Counted from the first letter of the stretch, positions 11,740 through 24,295 are shown. The stretch: DNA of 64,000 nt from Membranipora membranacea (GCA_914767715.1 OU612072.1:3784001-3848000), one strand, 5' to 3'. A program made the numbers and translations. The notes: generated by a model not told the origin, from the letters alone.

Positions 11740-12369
11740 CTCTACTCAACGTCTGATACTCCTAAACTGACTCTAGATGGCACCGATATATCGTTTTGTG
11801 AAAAGGTAAAATACCTTGGTGTAGAGATTGACAACAGACTGAGATTCGTAGAATATGTGTATAAAATAACTAGAAAAGCAAGTCAAAGGATGTATGTATG
11901 TATGTGAAAAAATTCATGTATCTGAGTTCATAGCCATTAGCTGTTCAAAATGATTGTAGTTTCACTCTTAATGTATTCTCTGCCTGTTTTGCACACTAGC
12001 ATAAATGCTAAAGACAAGAAATTACTAAGAAAAGTTTTCAATGATGCCAAGAATTTAGGGCTTGACGTAGGTGACCCTGATACTATTGTTAAACAGAGAA
12101 CTAAATCCATTATCATGTGCTGTTTTTCTGATGAAGATCATTCTATACACAATTTTCTTGAACGTTGCCCTTCTGGCCATTTTAGACATGTTAGATATCG
12201 CAGCTCATGGGGCAAAGACTGTTTTCTGAGACAAATGTGCATCACACTTAATGAGATTCTTTTTAAAAAAAGGCAAAGTTCCTTACACTAGTAGCAAGCT
12301 CTGATTATGTATATGCATCCTTTTTTGCAACATTTAATGTTTGTGATAGCTAATAAATCAATCAATCAA
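11740..12369 (+). mobile_element. CR1/Rex-like LINE 3' fragment (dead)
   Basis: Translation from about 11761 gives VKYLGVEIDNRLRF, the conserved segment after the RT palm in CR1-like LINEs. The last frame (to 12291) ends with the typical C-terminal pattern CPSGHFR...LRQMCITLNE. In-frame stops near 11905-11945 break the protein. The 3' end carries a short (ATCA)n tail, AATAAATCAATCAATCAAA at about 12352-12370, as expected for a LINE terminus. It is absent from the other copy of the surrounding duplication, so it inserted after duplication or was lost from the second copy. Confidence 0.75.
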
Positions 12370-12383
12370 ACAATGAGAAGAAA

Positions 12384-12420
12384 GTATGACCAATGAACTA
12401 GTTTAGTTCATTGGTATGAC
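12384..12420. repeat. Short perfect hairpin flanked by direct repeats
   Basis: ACCAATGAACTA (12389-12400) and TAGTTCATTGGT (12404-12415) form a 12-bp stem with a 3-base loop. The hairpin overlaps a direct repeat GTATGAC at 12384-12390 and 12414-12420. It sits just after the LINE tail. It may be an insertion or excision scar; no gene function is suggested. Confidence 0.5.
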
Positions 12421-13600
12421 AGTGCGAATCCAGGTTGACAAAATTATGATCAACCTCTGATTTTGTTTTCATTTTAATCCTTATATACTATTTCTATTAA
12501 CTTACCAGGCACTGAGGAATGGATAGAGGGGAAGGCAGTGTCTTCAAATTGATTGCATTCTACTTTTGCTTGTATCATACCCATTTTGCCAATTCACTGC
12601 TAAAATATTCAATTTCAGGGCTTTGGACACTTGGGCTATTACAAACTATGCGGCTTCAAATCCCTACTCCTGGCTTGTCATGGAAGTCTATGTAGAGTGA
12701 AAAACCAAACACATAACATAACGGTGAATCAGAAAGTTAACCAGAGATTTTACTAAGTTGTGAAATCGAGGTTGATGCTCCAGTTTATCGAAATCCACTT
12801 CCTCTTTTCACCCCTCTTGAATAAATTTTAATTTGATTTAAATTAGTTGGTGATAAATCAGGAGCCACATGATATAAAGGTAATCTATGTTTGTTTGGAT
12901 AATTCAATTCTGTTATGATACTGATCAACACGAGGGTATATCCACTTCATGTGTGTTCTCTAGAATGATAAGGCATTTAGCTAATGATAACTAGTATAAC
13001 CTGCTATTCCTTCATGTTAGCAGCGATAATCTCATTAAATCTTGAATCCCAATTAGCTGGAGGAAGTTGATAAAATACCTTTGCTGAGAAAATAAGCTTT
13101 CCTTGTAATGATTTATTTGTTTGCTGTAGTGTATAGTCGTTTCCTGATGACTTGACATCCTCCCCTGATTTTTGGACTAAGAAGGAGTGTTTAAAAGCAT
13201 GTCAAGGCAATGTAATCTTGGCCATTAATCATGATGGGTAGCACTGTCAATTTTCACCTCCCATTGTGAATAGCACAAACAATTTGAGTTTACTGGTATA
13301 TTGAAACCTGAGACAAACTGGGCAAGCAATAGCTTGGGCCACAAGACCTCAAAAGAAATCGACTACAAAAAACATTAAACTTATAGCAAAAAAACTCTCA
13401 GACTGACTGATAGAGTAATAAAAATGATAAAATAGTTATAGCCATATTCATCAATGACTTCAAATCATAATGAAACACATTCAATCATTTCAAGAGGCAA
13501 TGTTCTCATAGTGAATGACCAGAGCCTATAATATTCAATCCAGTGGTTTTTGCAGATATTTCCAAGTCTGAGGTGGATAAAACCAAAAATTTCTAGTGAG

Positions 13601-14813
13601 AAAATCAAGCGTGATACTGTAATTATGTACATAGTTGTATATATGTGTAATAATCTACTGGCAGCTGAGACAAGATTTTGGGATATACAGATTCTTGTCC
13701 TCAAAAGGTTCAATGTAAATTGGTTCTTACAACTTAGCGCATTATGCCATTTGCCTTTCCCGACTAAGAGACCTACTTGCAAGGTTATATTTATCGCACT
13801 CAGAAGCCTTTGACATGATTGTTATTTATAAAAACTCAAAAAAGATATTTATTAATATTTAGGGGGAAAGTATTATAGAAACAAAACCAGAATATAATGA
13901 TTAATCAGAGTCTAAAACTAGAAGGTCCAGGGCTTATTCACGGCGTTTGCTTTACTGGCAGGATGTTCACAACATAAGTCCTATGTTGTAAGTTTAGTAA
14001 ATGTTTTATGGGGGAAATTCTATGTTTAAAAAAAAGATACCAATGGCTGATATCACAACCCATCTGGCTAGAACATTATAGTGACACTTCCTTAGCAGGT
14101 AAAATTCAATGATTAACTAATCAATGTTGATACTAGACTACCAATCCACCTTAACAAAACTTTCCAAATATTTTGTTGTTTGATGGCACACAAATTATCA
14201 TCTCATTGCATTATTGATTATTTACCAAAAAATTCACAATATTGAGCCATGAATGTTTTTTGTTTTCAGTCACTCATCGAAACTATTGTTTTCATTGTTT
14301 ATAGATTGTGACAAAAAAAAAAGATTTCGTTGTGAGCAGCTAGATTGTGAATCATCAACAATTGAGCAGACTATTTCACTGCTAGTAAAGTTCTAAGATA
14401 TGCAAATTGAAGATGAATATGGTACACAGTATTTTGGCATCGTGTATAAATGATTGCACCAGATGGACTGTCAAAATATTTCAGAGTCACCTAATTTAGA
14501 GCTGCAGTTTGGGACTGGGTACTGGGCTCATTTGTCGATAACAAATAAATGGCAAATGCAACAAGAAAAAGTCGTATTCTATGCATTCCAATTACTGAGG
14601 GGTTTTGTTGTGCTATGTATGAGTAATGTATTATTTGAAATTAACAAGATACAAAATTTTGGTTAATTTAAGATCAAAAATCAACAATCAAGAAGAAAGG
14701 AAAAAAACTTAACTTAACTTAGATTGTATATAACTTTGATTCTCTCATTTCTATTCAAGAAAAATCATTCAGGGTTCGAGTTCAAATCTGGTGTGGGTCT
14801 TGCAATTAGATGC
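13601..14813. other. Intergenic between duplication block and TSP1 gene
   Basis: No exon could be supported. It includes the presumed 3' untranslated region of the minus-strand TSP1 gene just below 14814. Confidence 0.4.
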
Positions 14814-14852
14814 TTAGTAGTGTGGTTGTCGGTGTGGTTGTCGGTGTGGTTG

Positions 14853-16118
14853 TCAGTGTGGCTGTGGGTTGTAATGAGGCTCTGTAAAAATCAAGTATTT
14901 AAGTCGGATGTATAAGAGGGAAAATTATTAAGCTATTATGAATATAATTCATTTCTTATCATGCATTCGACTGAAACTGATTAGAGTTTATGAATCAGTA
15001 TGGTATATTACCTTAATATCTAGTTAGGTCGGACTTGAATGAGCTATTTTAGCATTGTTTTCACAGCTTTAAAGTGTCAGCTGATTTGCACTTGTTTAGT
15101 AGTGTTGAAAAGAACTCCAAACTATGAGCTGGTGAGTATAAACAGACAGCCCGATATCAACTTTTTGTGGAGAGCTTGTAAGTATTTACTTACTTGGTAC
15201 ATTTCTGGTTTGAGTATCGGCTCCGTAGCACTTGCGTCCTCCACATGATGGATATGGTTTGCTGCAGGTTCTGGTTCTGGTCTGTTTGTATGTGTGTGGG
15301 TTGTTAGACCAGTTAGTCCAGTAAGCCCATCCACCGTTAACTACAAAAACAATAAGTTCACCTTCAACCTTCAGTTACACCATATGATGCCCAGTCTGGT
15401 CAAATTCAACACTGAAGTGACTTAAATCTTCTCGCAGTCAAAGTCAGATGCACATGCCGTCTAGAATCTATTCAATTCTCTTTCAACTTTGAAGGATGTC
15501 TCTTACCTGGGCAGCAATGCAGATTGCAGTACTTCATAGATTTGTTTCGTCCGGCACATTTTGAGTTTCCATGTGGTCCATAGCCATAGACTTGCTTCCT
15601 CTGGCATGTTCTGTATCTGAATTGGATTCCTCTACCACAAGGCTTAGAGCATTGCCCATATTGACCCCATGCACTCCATGTAGCAACTGCAAAATGGAAC
15701 ATATTTTTATAAACTCATCATTTAAAAAAAAACTCATTCAAATATATGAATCATGTAAAAAGAGATCTGTTTTATATATCGAAATCTAAATTGACATTTA
15801 TTCCTCATACGTTTACTTACCAGTGTAATGTGTTCTTGGTTTGTAGTGAGGTTGAACATGTGGCCTGTAGTGAGTAGGAGCATGTGGTCTGTAGCTTTGT
15901 TGATGGGGTGTGTATGAGGCGGAAACACATGCCACAGCAACGATAGCCAGGAGGATAAGCTTTGTCATAGCTACATAAGTAAGAACAAAATATGTTGATA
16001 TGACTAGTATTGTACAATATTTGAGTGACTGCTCTAGAAATGTTGAAAACCATGAAATTGTGTCAGTCCTAGCATATTTCTGTTAGTCTATAAAAATGAT
16101 CGCAAACAACTTACCCAT
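14853..16118 (-). CDS. Secreted protein with two TSP1-like modules, copy A (early stop)
   Basis: Five exons read on the minus strand: 16118-16115 (ATGG), 15970-15821, 15686-15507, 15340-15194 and 14881-14853. All introns are GT-AG and the phases agree, giving 169 residues. The protein begins M-A-M-T-K with a signal peptide of about 19 residues, then a Pro/His/Arg/Tyr-rich stretch with repeated YRPH motifs. Exon 3 encodes a TSP1 module (WSAWGQYGQCSKPCGRG, then a Cys-rich end with CC). Exon 4 encodes a second WxxW module (WAYWTNWS). Exon and intron order match copy B at 21002-22319 exactly. Compared with B, an AGA codon in exon 5 is TGA here (14855-14853), removing the HRQP repeat tail; the old stop is still present at 14816-14814. 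TSP1 modules bind matrix, heparin or proteins outside the cell. The specific role is unknown. Confidence 0.85.
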
Positions 16119-16500
16119 TATAGTTGATCTTCCTATTGAATGCAACAGTTGAATGATATCAGCTCTCTCAACTGCATGGCATTTTATACCCTCAGACCAC
16201 CATATGTTGACAGATAAGGGACATAAATTATCTCAATCTTTAACAGCGGGGACTCTTTCACCTGTCAATTAATGGAAGACATTAATTATCTGTGTAGGAT
16301 ATTATTTGGCATGCGACAACCAGCCAGTAAGACTCCGCCATGGATGATACTTGTCAGGCAATATTGAATAATGCTTATCAATGCCGGCACCTAAAATTGA
16401 TGTATCGGCGTCAGTTTTACTTTAATCTAATCTTTGACACGAGTGAAAATATCACTTCCTAGTTACTTCCTATCACAGTCAAAATATTTATCTTATGTGA
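16119..16500 (-). promoter_or_regulatory. Duplicated 5' flank of TSP1 copy A
   Basis: Read on the minus strand, this flank aligns with 20650-21001 on the plus strand. Shared blocks include GCCGATACATCAAT, GGTGCCG and TAGGAAGTGATATTT. Conservation of about 350 bases of non-coding flank means the promoter was duplicated together with the gene. It is a good place to look for shared control elements. Confidence 0.65.
16182..16188 (-). promoter_or_regulatory. TATA box of TSP1 copy A
   Basis: TATAAAA on the minus strand lies 64-70 bases upstream of the start codon. The bases between it and the ATG are nearly identical to the equivalent region of copy B, including CATTCAACTGTTGCATTCAA. This supports a shared core promoter and a short 5' untranslated leader. 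Confidence 0.75.
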
Positions 16501-17319
16501 TTCAGTATATTGAACCACGGGGAAGAGTAATCTCTATTGATGATTGATGGCATATTGAGTCATCAAAAATATTTGCTTGCTTACCAAAGTGAACCTCAGT
16601 TAGATTGTATCTGGACAGATTAAATGATAGACTGCCCCACACATAAAATGTAAAGACTTAGCTATTGTCACAGAGCTAAAATTAAAAATTCACACCCGAC
16701 AATGCTGTGTAAAGGCGTCAAACATCCACTGATGATCTGAGAATACCAAATGTATCGGAATTTTATAGACATGGAGAGAAAAAATGGTTTCACCTCGCTA
16801 GGACGGAAAGGAAAGTGTACTAGGTTCAGTCTCAATCAATGATTTTCAAGGTAACATTTGTATATTGCGCTGACATATATACAATAATAATTTTATGTTG
16901 TATCCCTCCCTGATAACGAAAGCTTCAACTCTTGTTAATAATGGTAGTTAGACGATTTACCTCGTTTTATATAGGGAGTGGCTGTGGGGCAATGGGTAGG
17001 GTATTGGACCTGTGTTTGATACCCGTCGAATCACAGTTGTATCAGGAAGGGCATCCATCCTTGGATGCTGTTATGCCACATTGAAATACATATTTTAGAC
17101 TCATACTATTGCCAGAAATTTCTTGGTTTGGTTTGAATTTCTCTATTAGCTGATTAATCCAGATGCCTGGTGGTGGATGCTACCACTCTGCGAGTTTGCC
17201 AAAAAGGCATGTATGCGTTACCTCGATTAGTTTTTTCTATAAATAACAAGTGGAGGAAGAGATTAATAGTCCCACTTATGATGATTTATGGTTTGGATTA
17301 CATTCCCTTGTCGTGTTAA
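16501..17319. other. Intergenic spacer between the head-to-head TSP1 copies
   Basis: No coding exon seen. It contains the tRNA-SINE-like segment at 16976-17070. Confidence 0.4.
16976..17070 (+). repeat. tRNA-derived SINE-like element
   Basis: The segment reads GTGGCTGTGGGGCAATGGGT (box-A-like), then a box-B-like GTTTGATACCCG about 30 bases later, then TCAGGAAGGGCATCCATCC. A GGAAGGGCATCC motif following a tRNA-like head is a familiar feature of metazoan SINE bodies. The element may continue to about 17210. No clear target duplication was identified. Confidence 0.55.
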
Positions 17320-19950
17320 TTATCACTCCAATCCATAAATCACCAAACGCTGGAGCCCAGCAGTGTGTCAAGTCTGACATTGATTTGCCCTATCAGGAAG
17401 TGACTTTGCAAATAGGCAAATAACTAAATTATTCTAAAGCTTACTTCCTAGTTAAAGGTGTTTCAACAGCTTCAACCAGTTCATTGGGATTCAAGATTTA
17501 ATAACATTTATTACAACCTACATGAAGGAATAACAAGAAACCACAGTTATAATTAGCCACCTGCCTAATTATCACAGAATACAATCATTGATATGCCCAT
17601 GAATGTCAATTGTCATCATTATAATAATCATATGCAGCGGAACTAATAATCTCCATATATTTTCAAGTGATAGGCCTATTGAAGGTACTGTGCAACCTTG
17701 CAATACCTTAATAAACCTTATTTTGTTTATAATGAACTGGGCAATCAACAATGTTATTATAAGTTAGTAGGCAAGTAGAGAGAATGATAAAAAAATCCAG
17801 GTCCAGGGTATCATCATAGGATAGTTGACTTGCGCATCGGCGAATAAGTTGTAAATAGACAGCGGCCATCAATTAGTTTGAAAAAGTTGGTCATATGGTC
17901 AATTGGTCAAATTAGACCCCAATAATGTATGCTAAATAAGAGTATGAAAATTTTGTGACACACAACAAAAGATTTATCTGCTTCCTTTTTTGCCACTTTA
18001 ATGTGAATGTTCGTTTACAACGCACCAAATCAAATTTATTTCCATGATGAATTATAATTCATCACATTATTTGGTCAAAATATTTTCTGATTTTAGCATT
18101 TGAATTTCAATATCTATATGTAATTTGCTTGGTCTCTTTAGATAGATACTTTGGGAGGTCTTACTCTAATTTATTGCAACCCGGTGACAAGGCTGATGGT
18201 CATTAGGTTACAGGCCTCCATAATATAGTCTCACACAGGCGCATCATATTCTGAAGTGAGAAGTACAAAGAATGAAAAGAAAGTAGGACACTGCAAATTC
18301 AATGCTCTGGCAAAATTATGATCAACCTCTGATTTTCGGTTCATTTTACTTCCCATATATTTCTATTAACTCACCCGGCACTGAGGAATGGATAGAGGGG
18401 AAGGCAGTAGTGTATTCAAAATTTATTGCATTTTTCTTTTGCTGGTCTTAGACCCATTTACACAATTCACCGCAAAGTATTCAATGTCGGGGCTTGGGAC
18501 ATTGCGCCAAGTGGTATCACCAACTATGCGACCTCCCATCCCTACCCCCTTCTTGTCACAAAAACAATGTCTCAATTAAGCATGTATGGTGTGTGATTTA
18601 AAAAGACAAACTGTGAAGAGTGAAAACCTAAATACATAAAATAATGGTGAATCAAAAAGAAAACGGAAAATTTTACAAAGTTGCGGGAATCGAGTTCGAT
18701 GCGCTTGTTTATTGAAAGCCATTTCCTCTTTCCACCTTGCTTCATTAAATTTTTTAATCTGATTTAATTTTGTTGGTAATAAATCAGGAGCTAGTTGATA
18801 TAAAGGGAATTTTCGATTGTTTTGATAATTTTGTTTATTTGTAATTTTATTTTGCCCTGAAGTATATAATTTTGATTCCAGCAAATAAGATTGGCTAGGG
18901 ACAAGTATCTAGCTCCTTTGCAGCCAATTATTAATGGCATTAAAATACTCAGGTATCAATATTTTCCTGACCAAAGGAGTATGATGATGTATGGTTAATT
19001 TGATGATTTTCCATCAATCTCTATGTAGTAACACTTAATACATATTGGGTATTGAACCAGTCATGAAAACATACATGGTATTTAATTAAATTAAAGTGCA
19101 ACAATGAACTTTTGCACCAAAATTTTTCATTTTCTCAGTCACATTGTTGATTGCTCTGGTCCACATAACAAAGGAAAGATTAAGACATTGCAAGGTTGAC
19201 AAATACCTCCCATATCACCCCAAGAGAGTTGGCGATTATTAGTTTTCCTGTAGCTTGTTACTATCATAATACTGTTCGAAAAGTTGGTATATCCACTCCA
19301 GGGTGGTTCTATAGGATGATAACGCATGTGGGTATTCCCTGCCATTCCTCTGTGTTAGCGGTTATAATGTCATTAAATCTGAAATCCCAATTAGCTGGAG
19401 GAAGTAATAATACATCATCGCTGAGAAATTATGCGCTCCTTGTAATGATTGATTTATTTGCCGTTGTGTAAAGTCATTTCCTGATGTGTTAAATAAAAGT
19501 CAGACTCGACATCCTGCCCTGATTTATGGACAAGGAATGAGTGTTGAAAATCATAACAAGGAAGTGTAATCTCGACCATTAAGGACTGCGGCTCTTCACT
19601 GCCACCAGTTATGTATATAACAAACAAATGGTAAAGTAACAAGGTAACTGATATATGAGATCCTGAGACAAATTGGCCAAGCGGTAGCTTCTGCCACAAG
19701 AAATTTAGATAAATCAGCTACAAAAAGACATTCAAACCAAATGCACACAAAAAAACTCGAAATGACCAATTGACTTATAAATAGGTTGTAACAGTTTTCC
19801 GATAAATGCTCATGGCCATAATCATCACTGACTTCAAATCGAAATAAAATAAATTTAATCATTTCAAAATGCAACGCGTTTATAGTGGATAACTAGAGCC
19901 TAATATTCATTGCAGTCGTGTTTCAGATATTCCAAGACCGAAACCTAAAA
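17320..19950. repeat. Segmental duplication, copy 2
   Basis: This is collinear with 10850-13600 over several blocks and in direct orientation, lacking the LINE fragment of copy 1. As in copy 1, it lies on the left side of a TSP1 gene, so each block plus gene looks like one unit of an ancient tandem duplication. The gene is inverted in one of the units. Confidence 0.75.
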
Positions 19951-20649
19951 CTGAAGTTGTCTCAAAACAAAACCTAAAAGAGTCAGTATTTAAGTAAGGA
20001 AACATCATACAATATGGTACAAATATCTGCACAAAACACGAGTTTTTAGTGGCAAATCTTGAATCATGTTTTGAGGCCAATCCCTGTACATCCTCTTCAC
20101 TTTGTGTCTAGAAAGCAGAAGACTGATACATCAGGCTTTCTAAAATGTTCAGTGTGTGATCGGCACCTACGGGAAGGACTGGATGATGTCAGTCCTTCAT
20201 TGTATCAGTGCAATGAAGACTCTTTGGTTGGAACACATACATCGGTGCACTAAATATATTAAAAAAACTTAGTAGTCAGATGTATGTATCCGCGCTAAAG
20301 CATCTTCATGGCACCCATCTTGGTTACCATATTCTACTAGACTTATTCTGACCGTGGTGTCCCCTTTCCCCCTGAGTGCCATTTAGTTGTAGGTAAATCT
20401 ACTGAATTTGACCCCTGCAATGCTTTGCATCTAACTGAGAATGACTTGGACTTTTTGACACATTTAACTGTGTTAACTTGAGTAAATCTGCTAAATCTTT
20501 AATTTCTATAAGAAAAGAATATTTTTGGATCCCTCAATACACCATTAATGACAGCAATGTATAAATATATTATTTAATCAACCTTCCATCAACATTTCTC
20601 ACTCTGTCCCATGGGTCTATAATTCTGAAATGTTTGGTGTGAAGATGTT
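19951..20649. other. Intergenic; possible decayed mobile-element coding remnant
   Basis: Frames at 20059-20253 and around 20350-20480 read like protein (Cys-rich CSVCDRHL, then CHLVVGKSTEFDPCNAL) but are interrupted, and I cannot place them in a family. A remnant of a retrotransposon N-terminal region is one possibility. No intact gene is supported. Confidence 0.3.
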
Positions 20650-20931
20650 TACAGTAATTGGAAATACTTAGGAAGTGATATTTATTTGTCAATTATGAGA
20701 TTAAAGTAAAACCGCCGCCGATACATCAATCTCAGGTGCCGCCATCGTTAAACACAATATTGCTTAAAAGTATGGTCCAATCAAGTGAAACTCATTAGCT
20801 GGTTGTCAAAATACCAAATAATATCCTACGCAGAAGATTTATGTCTCTCATGAATTGAGAGGTGAAAGCATGCAACTGCTGAATATTGAGAAAACTGATG
20901 GCTCTCATCTATCAACATTGTGTTTTGAGGG

Positions 20932-20938
20932 TATATAA
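20932..20938 (+). promoter_or_regulatory. TATA box of TSP1 copy B
   Basis: TATATAA lies 64-70 bases before the ATG at 21002, at the same offset as in copy A, within a block conserved between the two promoters. Confidence 0.75.
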
Positions 20939-21001
20939 GTGCATGCAGTTGAGAGAACTGACATCATTCAACTGTTGCATTCAATAGGAAGATCAACTAA
21001 A

Positions 21002-22319
21002 ATGGGTAAGTTCCTTAACATATTTATCGATCAACAGCAATGTGTAAGGATTGAAACTAGATCAGGTTTTTAAATAATATTTTTAGAGCAGTCAATCAAA
21101 TATTGTACCATATAAATCATATCAACAGGTTTATTCTCACTATTGTAGCTATGACAAAGCTTATCCTCCTGGCTATCATCGCTATGGCATGTGTGAGCGC
21201 CTCATTCAGACCCCATCAACAGAGCTACAGACCACATGCTCCTACTCACTACAGGCCACATGTTCAACCTCACTACAGACCAAGAACACATTACACTGGT
21301 AAGTTAACTTATGTGAGATGAATCTAAAACATAAATTTTCATGGTTCCGATATAAAAAAACTTTCATATCTCATGATTAAAATGTTTTAAATTTATTATT
21401 AAATAGAGAACCCATAAAAATATTTTCCACTTTGCAGTCGCTTCATGGAGTGCATGGGGTCGATATGGACGATGCTCTAGGCCTTGTGGTGGAGGAATCC
21501 AATTCAGATACAGAACATGCGAGAAGAAGCAAGTCTATGGCTACGGACCACATGGAAACTCCAACTGTGCTGGACCAATGAAATCTATGAAGTACTGCAA
21601 TCTCCAATGTTGCCCAGGTAAGAACTATCCTTAAACATTGAAGGAAAAATTAAATGATTCCCAATGCATCTGACTAAGATTCTGAGAATATTTGAGTAAA
21701 TTTATTTGTGTTGACGATGACCAGACTTACAATAATATAGAGTAGCAGAAGGTATAATTTGAACTTATGGTCTTTGTAGTTAATGGTGGATGGGCTTACT
21801 GGACTAACTGGTCTAACAACCCTCACACATACAAGCAGACTAGAACCAGAACCTGCAGCAAACCATATCCATCATGTGGAGGACGCAAGTGCTACGGAGC
21901 CGATAGTCAAACCAGAAATGTACCAAGTAAGTAGTTAATTCTGAACTATTTACAGTAAAAGTAAATTGTGTGCAGTCTGCCTCGACTGACCTGCTCCTAG
22001 TTCGGAGCTCCTTTTAACACTACTAAACAAGTGAGCATATCTTCAGGTGACACTTTACAGCTGTGGAAACAATGCTAGCACAGCTTATTCTAGTCAGAGT
22101 TAAAGGGATATCGATGTAATAAATTGATTACTCACAAATTGTAGTCAGCATTTATTCTCAAAACATAAATAAGGATATACCCTACATTCATAATAGATCA
22201 ATAGTTTTCCTTCTTATACATCTTACTGGAACATTTTTTGATTTGCAGAGCCTCATTACAATCCACAGCCACACAGACAACAACCACACAGACAACCACA
22301 CCGACAACCACACTACTAA
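21002..22319 (+). CDS. Secreted protein with two TSP1-like modules, copy B (intact)
   Basis: Exons: 21002-21005 (ATGG), 21149-21298, 21438-21617, 21780-21926 and 22249-22319. All introns are GT-AG and the total is 552 nt, 183 residues. A signal peptide (about 1-19, MAMTKLILLAIIAMACVSA) is followed by a YRPH-rich linker to about residue 51. A TSP1 module follows at about 52-111 (WSAWGRYGRCSRPCGGG, Cys-rich, ending in CC), then a second module at about 112-160 (WAYWTNWSNN, RTRTCSKPY). The tail is a repetitive Pro-His-Arg-Gln segment ending HY. Only four coding bases sit in exon 1, so the translated start depends on splicing to ATG-G|CT-ATG; starting at the second ATG (21151) would give nearly the same signal peptide. 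The protein is probably extracellular; a mucus, matrix or immune role is a guess. Confidence 0.88.
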
Positions 22320-22739
22320 GCGAATAATTGCAAGACCTAAACCGAATCTGAAGTTGAATCCCATATAATTTTTCTTTTCTTGAATGGAAAAGAGAGCAAC
22401 CGATTTATATATTATCTATGTTAAAATTGTTTAATTTGTTGTTTTTATTGTTATTTTTTGTACTATATTAACCAAAATTCTTTGCCTTGTTAATTTCAAG
22501 TAATACATTACTCATAGCACCAAACCACGAATAGCAACTTTGTACGTGGCAATAACTTATTATCAAGGAATGAGCCAAATGCTCTGCTTCTAAAATAGGA
22601 AATCCTGAAGAACTTTCACAGTCAATCTTATTCAATCATTTGAACAATGTCAAAATACCTAACTGTGTACAATCTGCAACTTTCAATGCATTTTATAGCA
22701 CTTTAATAGCAACTAAACATTCTGCTCAAATATATAAGG
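22320..22739. other. 3' flank of TSP1 copy B
   Basis: Presumed 3' untranslated region and spacer. No canonical AATAAA was found close to the stop codon and no further gene is visible. Confidence 0.4.
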
Positions 22740-23450
22740 ATCCTCAATCTAGCTAATAAAACTCCTGATAACTACTGGAATTTGACTCAGGCTGGTCAAA
22801 TGACAACTCTGTGCTTTTAAACTCAGAAAAAACTGGTTCAATGAATACCTATTTATCATACCAATAATTTTGATGGATATATTTTAGTAAATGATGTCAT
22901 GATCACACCATCAGATCAAACAAAGTTTTTAGGTATTATAATTGATATAATTTGAACATTAGTAGCCGCATTGAATATTAAATTTTCGAGTGGAAAAGCA
23001 GATTGTTTGTAATGAGACAACCGGAATATTTTGACTCGTCAATGACGGCCTCAAAACTCTTAATATCTCTAACATAAGATAAATTTCATTATATGTGGTA
23101 CCCTGCTTGGCATAGCCTGTTATGATTGGCATCAAAATATAAACTAGAGACAATCCACCAAGTTTTCACTAAGATAATTACCCCCTATATGAGTCACATC
23201 AATGGGTTAGCTTTCCATTCTATTCCGCTACTCAATAATTTTATTTTTCTAGCTGTGCCAAACATTTTGAACATATTATTTCTAGTGGCCGGTCTAATCT
23301 ACTTTTTAGTCCTTTTAGTTTTAATAATGTCAAGAGATCTTCCGGTGCTATTAATGTGTGCACCAAATACTGTCCAGAAATATCCCGTGCCCAGAAACGG
23401 TCAACAAGATTTTCATTTAGTTTTATATAAGACTATTTAACGATGGCAAC
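22740..23450 (+). mobile_element. CR1-like LINE fragment (dead)
   Basis: Translation gives the post-palm motif TKFLGIIIDI preceded by a W..N...LN.EKT-like segment near 22780-22840. At 23126-23270 it reads LETIHQVFTKIITPYMSH, the K-IQ...-II pattern of CR1-clade C-termini. Many stops and frame changes separate these pieces. Its ends are not defined. Confidence 0.6.
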
Positions 23451-24290
23451 ATTTATATTGATTAAAAACGAGCGAAACATTTTACTTTATCGAACCTTGT
23501 TTTGATAGAGAAATGAAAATGAACCAATACCAATACCAGACACATTCATAAATTGGTCAGTTATTTTATATTATATCAGCATGATATCTCAAATATTGAG
23601 TGAATGACATAGAAAGTGATACCACAGCAAAAATGACTATGATTGATGATTTATGAATAATGCTGTTTTAAACTACTGCTGCCACTCATGCAAATTTGTG
23701 CACATTGAATTCTGCATAGCTCCAAGATAATTAATTGAGACTTAAATCTCATAATTGTCACCAAATGGGCAAATAATTTGCACAGACTGATCTGCAAAAT
23801 CAGGGCATGAAATCTACGCACCAGCTTATGACGTGTACAGTTTGCACTAGTAAGACAGTAACTATGTCACCTGTGCTGGTACTGGTCTGAGCAGTGATGG
23901 CATATTGGAGGGTGAGGAAGTGGTGTCATTGATAGTGATTTTGGTTATAGATCTAGTTCAACGTGTTAAGACTCAGGGTTATTATGAGCTTTATTAACCA
24001 CCGATCAATGCGTGAAGCAAATAAGACAATGTGAAAACAAAAAATAAAAGAAGCAATATGAAGGTATTGACGTATTTATGAGTATTTATGAAAAAGGCTT
24101 TTTCTGCATAGAGCAGTAATGGATTTAGGGAGGGTCGTGGTTTTATGATGGTGCCTGTCATTTGTTGCTAGGTGATGTAGATGATGGTGATGTGGATGGC
24201 TGGTGTTCTTTCTCACATTATTGACATACTTTAGGCAGCATATGTCCAGAAAAACACTTAGTTCTGTTAAATTTATTGACGCTCATCATA
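23451..24290. other. Intergenic, no gene seen
   Basis: AT-rich sequence with no supported exon or structured repeat. Confidence 0.4.
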
Positions 24291-24295
24291 ATGTT

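Larger units (their letters stand above)
10850..13600. repeat. Segmental duplication, copy 1
   Basis: Several blocks match 17320-19950 in the same orientation and order. The segment near 10890 (CTCCAATCCATAAATCACCA) recurs near 17330. The segment from about 12440 to 12670, including CACTGAGGAATGGATAGAGG, recurs from about 18310. The segment from about 13440 to 13560 recurs from about 19800. Differences and indels are frequent, so the duplication is old. A LINE fragment at 11740-12369 is present only in this copy. No coding frame is conserved between copies, so the block looks non-coding. Confidence 0.75.

Noticed and set aside
15534-15737. Alternative minus-strand frame over TSP1 exon 3
   Set aside because: Shadow of the true frame; the exon phases and cysteine pattern fix the other frame.
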